From Betaproteobacteria bacterium (lineage in GTDB: Bacteria; Pseudomonadota; Gammaproteobacteria; Tethybacterales; Tethybacteraceae), in assembly GCA_026710225.1 (NCBI GenBank), contig JAPORI010000015.1, forward strand, positions 1 to 5,506: DNA of 5,506 nucleotides, given 5' to 3'. The translations under genes were made by a program, and so were the position numbers. Below the pieces are notes generated by a model. The model searched no databases, was not told the DNA's origin, and was given only the letters and a program-made list of their open reading frames with translations. Positions 1 to 5,189 of the stretch are shown one piece after another. Positions within the stretch are counted from its first letter, which is position 1. Each line of letters opens with the position of its first letter.

Positions 1-1580
1 TTGCCGGATGCGGGGGAGGGGGAGGACCCGATCTGGCTGCAGCCGCACCGGCGCAGCCGGCTGCCGTAGTTGCGGCTGCTCAAGAGTCTTGCCGGGGGCC
101 GGCCTGTGCCGGCGGCGGCTACTGGGATGCATTGGCCGGTCATGCATATCTGCAATCGGCGGCCAGCCCGCATCAGAGAGCCTTTGCCGCATTCGGGATC
201 GAGCACGCCAGCGCCAATCGTAGCGGCAATTCCTATCTGCTCGACGGCGGTGCGCATGGCCGGGAGATTGTTGATCTTCTCGGCAGAATCGGCTTGACTG
301 CGGATCGCTACACCTATTTGCAGATGCAGCATCATGACGCGGAAAAGTTTTCGGTTGCGGAAGTAACCGCCAACTATCTGGGCATGAGTTCGGCCGATTT
401 GGTCAATTTCTCCTTCGGCTTCGTCTATGCAACCGACAGCGACCGGCGCCGCTCTCGGATCCAACCTGGCCAGATCAAGGACGGAGCCTGGATAATCCAC
501 AGCACCGGCAACGGTTCAAGCCAGGACCCGTTTGCATCGCTGAGCGAGGCGGATCGACAAGGGGCGCTGGCCGCCGCGGCTTCCATCAAGATGCACTTCT
601 ACTACGGCCTGAACGCACAATTAACCGGTCGGCATTCGAGTTCCAATGGCTGCCGGAACATAGCGCAGCACTGCATTGGTGCACCTTATCAATTCACGGT
701 GCAAAGTGGCACTGGCCAGTTGCTTTCCCTGCGCGGGACATCCTATTCGGCTCCGTTCGGATTTGCAACCTATCTGCTGACCTGGGAGCGGCTGCCGGCC
801 GATACCGACATTGCCGCCGTATTCGCCCTGGCCGAGGCGTGCGTCGAGGATATTGGTGCTGCCGGAGCCGATGCCGATACCGGTCTGGGCCGGCTTGATA
901 TCGGCTGCATGGCTGACGCGGCAAGCCGGACGCAGCAGCCGAGTGCGACCATGGACGATTTTGCCCAGGAGCTGCTTGGCAGCCGGCTTGGTGAGCTGAC
1001 GCTTCCGGGTGCGACTGATGCCGGCATCCGGGTTGGCTTTGCCGGGGACAGTTTTGCCGGCATCTACCGGCCGGCGTCGGCCACATCCGCCTATCAATCC
1101 TCTTTTAATCCGGATTTGCGGCAACTGGCGCTGGCGCCCTCATTTGGCATTATTGGTGCTGCCGACGGTCGTCTGGGTGCCTACTGGCAGGTTGCCGAGC
1201 GCTTGCAGGCGCAATTTTCCCTGGCTGCCGGCAAGGATTTCTTCGGCGGCCGCGGCCACGGCGAGTTCGGATTTTCCTGCAGCCGCAATGCAAGCCTGGC
1301 GCTGGCCGGTGCATCCCAAAACGGGGCGCTGCGCGTCCAGGGCTGGCTGCAGGAAAGCCGGGCTGGCTGCATTTCCGGTGCCTTGCTCGATGATTTGCGG
1401 GGGCGGGAAGCCGGTCTGTCGGTTGGCTATCAGCGCCGGTTCAAGGATGTGCGCATCAGCGCCCGGATGTGGGGATCCCGCTTTCTCGGTGGCCGGCTCT
1501 CAGTCGCCGGCGAGCGGTCTGCCATCGCCGCCGGAGCCGTCGACTATGGCGGCGGCATCCGGCTGAGTTATTCCTTCTAG
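1..1580 (+). CDS. Lipoprotein subtilisin-like (S8) autotransporter-type serine protease, 5'-truncated
   Basis: The reading frame is open from the first full codon (position 3) to TAG at 1578, giving 525 visible residues; the start lies left of the window. The first residues, Ala-Gly-Cys followed by five Gly, look like a lipobox and Gly-rich spacer, so the mature protein is probably lipidated at Cys3. Subtilase landmarks follow in the right order: His85 in GAHGREI, VNFSFG (134-139), the oxyanion-hole Asn170 in STGNGSS, the Cys217/Cys224 pair before an Ala-Pro, and nucleophile Ser247 in GTSYSAP. Spacings of 85 and 77 resemble subtilisin (91 and 66). The standard Asp motif is not visible. Residues from about 317 to 525 alternate polar and hydrophobic and end in Tyr-Ser-Phe, as outer-membrane barrels do. 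Lipidated autotransporter subtilases such as SphB1 and NalP mature other surface proteins; a similar role here is inference. TTG at 132 is not the real start. Confidence 0.82.
   Translation, partial: AGCGGGGGPDLAAAAPAQPAAVVAAAQESCRGPACAGGGYWDALAGHAYLQSAASPHQRAFAAFGIEHASANRSGNSYLLDGGAHGREIVDLLGRIGLTADRYTYLQMQHHDAEKFSVAEVTANYLGMSSADLVNFSFGFVYATDSDRRRSRIQPGQIKDGAWIIHSTGNGSSQDPFASLSEADRQGALAAAASIKMHFYYGLNAQLTGRHSSSNGCRNIAQHCIGAPYQFTVQSGTGQLLSLRGTSYSAPFGFATYLLTWERLPADTDIAAVFALAEACVEDIGAAGADADTGLGRLDIGCMADAASRTQQPSATMDDFAQELLGSRLGELTLPGATDAGIRVGFAGDSFAGIYRPASATSAYQSSFNPDLRQLALAPSFGIIGAADGRLGAYWQVAERLQAQFSLAAGKDFFGGRGHGEFGFSCSRNASLALAGASQNGALRVQGWLQESRAGCISGALLDDLRGREAGLSVGYQRRFKDVRISARMWGSRFLGGRLSVAGERSAIAAGAVDYGGGIRLSYSF
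3..26 (+). other. Lipobox and Gly-rich spacer of the truncated protease
   Basis: The first complete codons read Ala-Gly-Cys and then five Gly. The cut codon before them ends in TT, which can only be Leu, Val, Ile or Phe, so the lipobox pattern (Leu/Val/Ile)-Ala-Gly-Cys is very likely. This marks the end of a type II signal peptide, with Cys at 9-11 as the lipid-bearing residue. A Gly-rich stretch directly after the lipidated Cys is, as I recall, also found in SphB1 of Bordetella. Confidence 0.7.
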
Positions 1581-2525
1581 GGGCTGGGGAGTCTCCTCGA
1601 ATATGTGCTGCTTGCCGAAGATGAGCTTGTCAGAATCGGAACGCTTGACGAAGGACTCCATCTCGTTGCGCAGCATGTCCATGTCTATTTCCGGATCCTG
1701 ATTGTTTATCGAATCAACCATCACCTGTGAGCACTGCTCGAAGTAGGCCAGAGCGTAGGAAGTCCAGTTGCGGATTTGCTCGTGCTCGCCTAGGGTGGAT
1801 CCCTGTCGGGAGACGAATTGTTCGAAGGGATTGTCCTTTTTCTCGCCGAAATTGGCAAAGGCGGTGTTCGGATCCTGGGAGTCGAACCGGGCCTGGTAGA
1901 GTTGCTTGAGCAGCCTGGCGGCCTCCATGAAGTCGCTGGCAAGTTTTTGCTGCGCCTCGGGTGCGATGCCGGGGTTTTTGGCCGCGATCATCCGTTCAAC
2001 CGCCAGCGAACTCTCCGCAAGCCGGTTGAGCGGCTTGGCAAAACTGGTAAAGTCGCGCAGCATTTCCGGGTCCTGCTTGATTTTCTCGATAAGCTCGCCC
2101 GGCGTGTGTTCGGCGGACAGGAACTTGTTGAGGCTGGCGTTGGCCTTGCCATTTAGCTTGTCGAGCTGGCTAACCGTTTCCAGGTTCACCAGCGTCTTGA
2201 GATCCTGGCTCGCCGGTTGCCGGACCGAATTGAACAGTTGAATCAGCGCCCGGGAGGCGGTCTTGAGCGATTGGAACAGGCCGCCCTTGATCGCAGCCGC
2301 AATCGCCTTTTCGATGCGGTTTTTATCGATCCGGCTCGTGTTTTGCCTGACGATCTCGACATAGTCGTCATCATCGGAACTGAGCGTGTATTCGCCGCTG
2401 GCCACCAGTTCCACCGGCGCTTCCTTGAAAATGCCGGTGCTGGCCGGGAGCTCGGACTCGGCCGCAATCGGCTGCGGCCCGATTGCAGTCGGGGAAACCG
2501 GAGAACTGAATTCGGGTCCAGACAT
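1500..2525 (-). CDS. Hypothetical helical soluble protein, 341 aa
   Basis: I do not recognise this protein. It starts at ATG 2525-2523 and ends at TGA 1502-1500. The first 45 or so residues are rich in Pro, Ser, Ala and Glu and probably disordered. A Ser-Ser-Asp-Asp-Asp-Asp acidic patch follows at about 49-54. Most of the remainder (about 60-310) has the charge and leucine pattern of a mainly alpha-helical protein. There is one Cys, no signal peptide and no membrane segment, so it is cytosolic or exported by a leaderless route. The last 26 codons lie antisense to the end of the protease gene and encode a low-complexity Gly/Asp tail. A strong promoter sits directly upstream, and an AGG lies only 4 nt from the ATG. 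A disordered Ser/Pro-rich N-terminus also occurs in type III effectors, but that is not diagnostic here. Frame length and promoter make it a likely real gene. Confidence 0.8.
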   Translation of the reverse strand: MSGPEFSSPVSPTAIGPQPIAAESELPASTGIFKEAPVELVASGEYTLSSDDDDYVEIVRQNTSRIDKNRIEKAIAAAIKGGLFQSLKTASRALIQLFNSVRQPASQDLKTLVNLETVSQLDKLNGKANASLNKFLSAEHTPGELIEKIKQDPEMLRDFTSFAKPLNRLAESSLAVERMIAAKNPGIAPEAQQKLASDFMEAARLLKQLYQARFDSQDPNTAFANFGEKKDNPFEQFVSRQGSTLGEHEQIRNWTSYALAYFEQCSQVMVDSINNQDPEIDMDMLRNEMESFVKRSDSDKLIFGKQHIFEETPQPLEGITQPDAAAIVDGSGGDGRPLAGD

Positions 2526-2541
2526 TTTTCCTGTGTAACTG

Positions 2542-2571
2542 ATTATACCACAAATCGGCGCCTTTTGGCAA
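2542..2571 (-). promoter_or_regulatory. Near-consensus sigma-70 promoter with extended -10
   Basis: On the minus strand, TTGCCA (2571-2566, 5 of 6 matches to the -35 consensus) is followed after 18 bp by a perfect TATAAT (2547-2542). TGG directly before it forms an extended -10. Transcription would begin near 2534-2536, leaving a leader of only about 10 nt before the ATG at 2525. It drives the hypothetical gene at 1500-2525. Confidence 0.72.
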
Positions 2572-2574
2572 GCG

Positions 2575-2587
2575 CTGCCGGCGGCAG
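2575..2587. repeat. Short inverted repeat just upstream of the -35 box
   Basis: CTGCC-GGC-GGCAG has perfect 5-bp arms around 3 bases and lies 3 bp upstream of the -35 of the promoter at 2542-2571. It could be a regulator site or an mRNA hairpin, but such short GC palindromes also arise by chance in GC-rich DNA. Confidence 0.25.
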
Positions 2588-2681
2588 ATATTGGCTATCA
2601 AAGGCGTCTGAACGCCAGTTGGCAGTCGGCTTTCCAGATCAGATTGCGATGCCAATGTGCGCAGAAATATTGCTGGAACTT

Positions 2682-2695
2682 GCCGGCGGGCCGGC
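2682..2695 (-). terminator. Possible hairpin downstream of sodA
   Basis: A GC-only inverted repeat (GCCGG-CGGG-CCGGC, 5-bp arms, 4-base loop) begins 7 bp past the sodA stop codon. It has no T-tract after it on the minus strand, so it is not a classical intrinsic terminator. It may protect the sodA 3' end or may be chance. Confidence 0.25.
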
Positions 2696-2702
2696 TTGGC
2701 CG

Positions 2703-3326
2703 CTAGCCGGCTGCGCTCTTGGCGCTCTCGTAGCGTTCGCCGACTGAATTCCAGTTGACGATTTCCCAGAAAGCCTTCAGATAGTCGGGTCGGCGGTTCT
2801 GGTAGTTAAGATAGTAGGCATGTTCCCACACATCTATGCCCAGCAGCGGGATGCCTTGCGCCTCGGCCGGCACCACATCCATGAGCGGATTGTCCTGATT
2901 GGGGGTCGAGACGACCTTGAGCTTGCCGTCTTTGAGAATCAGCCAGACGAAGCCGGATCCGAAGCGCGCCAGCCCTGCGGCGGTAAGCTGTTCGCGCAGG
3001 GAGTCGGCCGATCCGAATTCGGCGGCTACCGCCTCGCCGAGCGCACCGGCCGGATCGCCGCCGCCATCGGCGGCCATGCAGGTCCAGTAGATGTTGTGGT
3101 TGAGAAAACCGCCGGCGTTGTTGCGCACCGGGCCGCCGAGTTCGCCGGCCTTGCCGACGATTTTTTCGATCGGATCTTCCAGTTCCGGCTTTCCTTCCAG
3201 CGCCTTGAGCATGTTGGCCAGATAGGTTGCATGATGCTTGCCGTGATGAATCTCCATCGTGCGCGCGTCAATGTGCGGCGCCAGAGCGTCGTGGGCGTAG
3301 GGAAGGTCGGGAAGGGTGTGGGCCAT
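2703..3326 (-). CDS. sodA: Superoxide dismutase, Mn-type (Fe/Mn family)
   Basis: This cytosolic enzyme converts superoxide to oxygen and hydrogen peroxide. The 207-residue product is of normal length and has both family domains. Metal ligands are His27 (in the HHGKHH run), His77 (in NHNIYW), Asp165 and His169 (in DVWEHAYY). Two diagnostic positions favour manganese over iron: Gly72-Gly73 occupy the place where iron enzymes have the active-site Gln (NNAAQ), and Gln144 in NQDNPL supplies the Gln as in E. coli SodA. NRRPDY near the C-terminus is also SodA-like. Cambialistic activity cannot be excluded. The start is ATG 3326-3324 because the Ala-His-Thr-Leu-Pro N-terminus fits the family and GGAG lies 7 nt upstream. 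A 19-residue upstream extension is possible but unlike the family. There is no signal peptide. The gene is divergent from ribF and appears monocistronic. Confidence 0.96.
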   Translation of the reverse strand: MAHTLPDLPYAHDALAPHIDARTMEIHHGKHHATYLANMLKALEGKPELEDPIEKIVGKAGELGGPVRNNAGGFLNHNIYWTCMAADGGGDPAGALGEAVAAEFGSADSLREQLTAAGLARFGSGFVWLILKDGKLKVVSTPNQDNPLMDVVPAEAQGIPLLGIDVWEHAYYLNYQNRRPDYLKAFWEIVNWNSVGERYESAKSAAG

Positions 3327-3333
3327 GGTAGTA

Positions 3334-3337
3334 CTCC
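3334..3337 (-). promoter_or_regulatory. Ribosome binding site of sodA
   Basis: GGAG on the minus strand lies 7 nt before the ATG at 3326. It supports this start over the upstream ATG at 3383, which would add 19 residues foreign to the family. Confidence 0.75.
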
Positions 3338-3375
3338 GCAGATGCCTGGAAAACGACGGCCACCGGCCGCCGCCA

Positions 3376-3394
3376 GCAGTCATTTTACGACTGC
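3376..3394. promoter_or_regulatory. 19-bp inverted repeat between sodA and ribF, operator candidate
   Basis: GCAGTC-ATTTTAC-GACTGC has perfect 6-bp arms and a 7-bp AT-rich centre inside a GC-rich 87-bp divergent gap. On the minus strand the centre reads TAAAAT (3387-3382), one mismatch from a -10 box, about 56 nt before the sodA ATG. A convincing -35 is not visible. A dimeric regulator bound here would cover that -10. The sequence does not resemble a Fur box. Confidence 0.4.
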
Positions 3395-3413
3395 CCGGAT
3401 CCGCTAGTGGCCG

Positions 3414-4334
3414 ATGCTAATTAGCAGGGCGGCGCCGGCACCGGGCAGGGAGCTGGCGGCGGCGATCGGCAATTTCGACGGCCTCCATGTCGGGCACCGG
3501 CTGGTGCTCGAGCGGATGCTCGGCACCGCAAAGCGGCGCGGCCTGGCCAGTGCGGTGGTGACCTTCGAACCGCATCCGCTGCAACTGCTTGATCCGGACC
3601 GGGCGCCGGTGCGCATAGACGATTTTCGCAGCAAGATGGACAAGCTGGCCGGGATGGGAATCGAGCATGCGATCGTGCTGCGCTTTGACCGCCAGCTGGC
3701 ATCCCTGACCGCGGCCGACTTCGAAAGACTGCTTGCCCGGCAGCTGCGGATTCGGCACATTACGGTGGGGGCCGACTTCCGCTACGGCCGCGGTCGCAGC
3801 GGTGATGTCGGCAGCTTGCAGTCAAGCGGTCTGGAAGCGGAAATCGTTGCCGATCTGGCCGGTGCCGACGGGCGGCGGATATCCAGCGGCCTGGTGCGTG
3901 AACTGCTCGCCGGCGGTGATTTTGCCGCCGCCGCCGGGTTGCTGGGAACTGCCTATTGCCTCAGGGGGCGGATCGGCTGCGGCCAGCGGCTCGGCCGTCA
4001 ATTGGGCTTTCCGACCGCCAATCTGATTCGCCGCGGCCGGCCGCCGCTAGAAGGTGTCTATGCAGCCTGGGTTGACTTGGAAGATGGCAGCCGGCATCCG
4101 GCGGCTCTTTCGGTCGGGCACCGGCCGGCGGTTGGCGGCCGGCAACTGGCGATCGAGGCGCATCTGCTCGATTTTTCTGCCGATTTGTATGGTCAGCGCA
4201 TCAGCATCGAACCGGTGCAACTGCTGCGCCCCCAGCGCGACTATCCTGATTTGCGCCAACTTGCCGAGGCTATAGGAAAAGATGTCTTGCGCTGCCGGGA
4301 AGTGCTGCCAACTGCTCCGGTCAAGAGCGGCTAG
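3414..4334 (+). CDS. ribF: Bifunctional riboflavin kinase / FMN adenylyltransferase
   Basis: RibF phosphorylates riboflavin to FMN and adenylates FMN to FAD in the cytosol. The 306 residues match the usual length. The N-terminal adenylyltransferase domain shows GNFDGLHVGH (19-28), VTFEPHP (49-55) and, further on, the DFRYGRGRSGD segment. The C-terminal kinase domain shows GRQLGFPTANL (194-204), EGVYAAWVDL and the catalytic Glu248 in EAHLLDF. Two motifs deviate: ISSGLVR (156-162) has Gly159 where most relatives have Thr, and SVGHRPAV (233-240) replaces the usual Asn-Ile-Gly-x-Arg-Pro-Thr. An in-frame TAG at 3405 limits the N-terminus, so ATG 3414 is the only good start, although no strong ribosome binding site precedes it. 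In many proteobacteria ribF is followed by ileS and lspA; here it is convergent with dapB. Confidence 0.96.
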   Translation: MLISRAAPAPGRELAAAIGNFDGLHVGHRLVLERMLGTAKRRGLASAVVTFEPHPLQLLDPDRAPVRIDDFRSKMDKLAGMGIEHAIVLRFDRQLASLTAADFERLLARQLRIRHITVGADFRYGRGRSGDVGSLQSSGLEAEIVADLAGADGRRISSGLVRELLAGGDFAAAAGLLGTAYCLRGRIGCGQRLGRQLGFPTANLIRRGRPPLEGVYAAWVDLEDGSRHPAALSVGHRPAVGGRQLAIEAHLLDFSADLYGQRISIEPVQLLRPQRDYPDLRQLAEAIGKDVLRCREVLPTAPVKSG

Positions 4335-4356
4335 TTTTTTCGACAGCCGGCTTTTT
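4328..4356 (+). terminator. Weak intrinsic terminator candidate after ribF
   Basis: CGGCT (4328-4332) can pair with AGCCG (4345-4349) around a 12-base loop and is followed within 2 bases by a run of five T (4352-4356). A further run of six T (4335-4340) lies in the loop. The stem is short and overlaps the ribF stop codon, so the call is tentative. Confidence 0.35.
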
Positions 4357-4370
4357 CAGGTGGAGAAGGA

Positions 4371-5189
4371 TTAGCCGCCGCCAGCAAGTTCGTCAAGCAG
4401 GTCGTCCATGTTGTAGCGGCCCGGCTTTTTGCCGATCAGGTACTTGGCCGCGGCAATCGCACCAGCTGCATAGGTAAGACGGCTCGTTGAGCGATGGGTA
4501 AGTTCGATTCTTTCGCCGCGGCCGGCAAACAGCGCAGTGTGCTCGCCGATCGCATCGCCGCCGCGCAGCACCGCATAGCCGATTTCATTGTCCGGCCGCG
4601 CCTGCCGGCGGCCGCTGCGGTCGGTGCAAAATTGACTTCCCGGTCTGAGTTGCTGCACTATCTGACCGAGCCGGCGGGCGGTCCCGGAAGGTGCATCAAC
4701 CTTGGCACGATGATGCAATTCGAGAATCTCGGCGTCCCATTCAGGAAGCATCCGGGCTGCCTGCGCAACCAGCCGGAACAGGATGCCCACCCCCAGGCTC
4801 ATGTTGGGCGCGTGCAGCAGCGCAACTTGCTCGGCGGCTGCATCGACAGCCTTGGTCTGCTCGGCGTCAAGACCGGTGGTGCCGATTACCAGCGCGCAGC
4901 CGGCCTCAGCCGCCCGCGCAGCGTGCGCGGCCGCACCAGCCGGCAGCGAGAAGTCGATGAGTACCGCCAGTTGCCGCCAGTCGATCGCATCGGCGCTGGC
5001 CAGTTCAATCGCTGTTTGTGCCGCAGCCGCGCCGCTGCGGCCGGGGGCGTCGATTGCCGCGGTCAGTTTGAGTTGTTCATCGGCGCTGGCCAGTTCCAGC
5101 ACCGCCTTGCCCATTCGCCCGGCTGCGCCGGCAACTCCGAGCGCGATCGGCGCGGTCGCGTTTGCCGCCGCGTCGGCGGCGCTATTCAC
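4371..5189 (-). CDS. dapB: 4-hydroxy-tetrahydrodipicolinate reductase
   Basis: DapB reduces 4-hydroxy-tetrahydrodipicolinate with NAD(P)H, a committed step toward meso-diaminopimelate and lysine in the cytosol. The 272 residues are of normal length and all family motifs are present. These are the dinucleotide-binding GAAGRMG (21-27), DFSLP (79-83), GTTGL (103-107), APNMSLGVG (127-135), the catalytic block ELHHRAKVDAPSGTA (157-171) with His159, His160 and Lys163, and the C-terminal GEHTALFAGRGERIELTHR region. The start is GTG at 5189-5187; no other start codon precedes the nucleotide-binding loop, and AGAGG lies 5 nt upstream. The first 15 residues are an Ala-rich extension. In the cofactor loop Asp47 is followed by Ala48 where E. 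coli has Glu-Arg, which may shift preference toward NADH (inference). The start overlaps the end of bamE by 8 bp, implying one transcript and coupled translation. Confidence 0.97.
   Translation of the reverse strand: MNSAADAAANATAPIALGVAGAAGRMGKAVLELASADEQLKLTAAIDAPGRSGAAAAQTAIELASADAIDWRQLAVLIDFSLPAGAAAHAARAAEAGCALVIGTTGLDAEQTKAVDAAAEQVALLHAPNMSLGVGILFRLVAQAARMLPEWDAEILELHHRAKVDAPSGTARRLGQIVQQLRPGSQFCTDRSGRRQARPDNEIGYAVLRGGDAIGEHTALFAGRGERIELTHRSTSRLTYAAGAIAAAKYLIGKKPGRYNMDDLLDELAGGG

Larger units (their letters stand above)
2526..2702. other. Intergenic region between sodA and the hypothetical gene
   Basis: This 177-bp gap holds the promoter at 2542-2571, the two small GC hairpins listed, and no supported gene. 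A plus-strand reading frame crosses it but is mainly antisense to flanking genes, so I see nothing coding. Confidence 0.6.

Noticed and set aside
132..134. TTG as start of the protease
   Set aside because: The frame continues upstream through a Gly-rich spacer and lipobox to the window edge, so this is an internal Leu codon.
621..1124. Minus-strand open frames inside the protease gene
   Set aside because: Composition is Arg/Pro/Gln-rich with no domain, and the opposite strand carries ordered subtilase motifs.
2217..2747. Plus-strand frame of 176 codons across the hypothetical gene, its promoter and the sodA end
   Set aside because: It is mainly antisense to other genes, crosses a convincing promoter and has no recognisable protein pattern.
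3381..3383. Upstream ATG giving sodA 19 extra residues
   Set aside because: The extension is Arg/Ser-rich, is not a signal peptide, lies within the inverted repeat and is unlike SOD N-termini; ATG 3326 has a good ribosome binding site.
457..3402. Seven GGATCC sites, three of them between 1693 and 1875
   Set aside because: More than expected by chance (about two by my rough estimate), but irregularly spaced, in different contexts and with no conserved flanks, so I see no functional element.
2682..4130. Frequent GCCGGC and CACCGG words
   Set aside because: These follow from GC-rich codon usage (Ala-Gly, Pro-Ala, His-Arg) and lie mostly inside coding frames; they do not form a repeat family.
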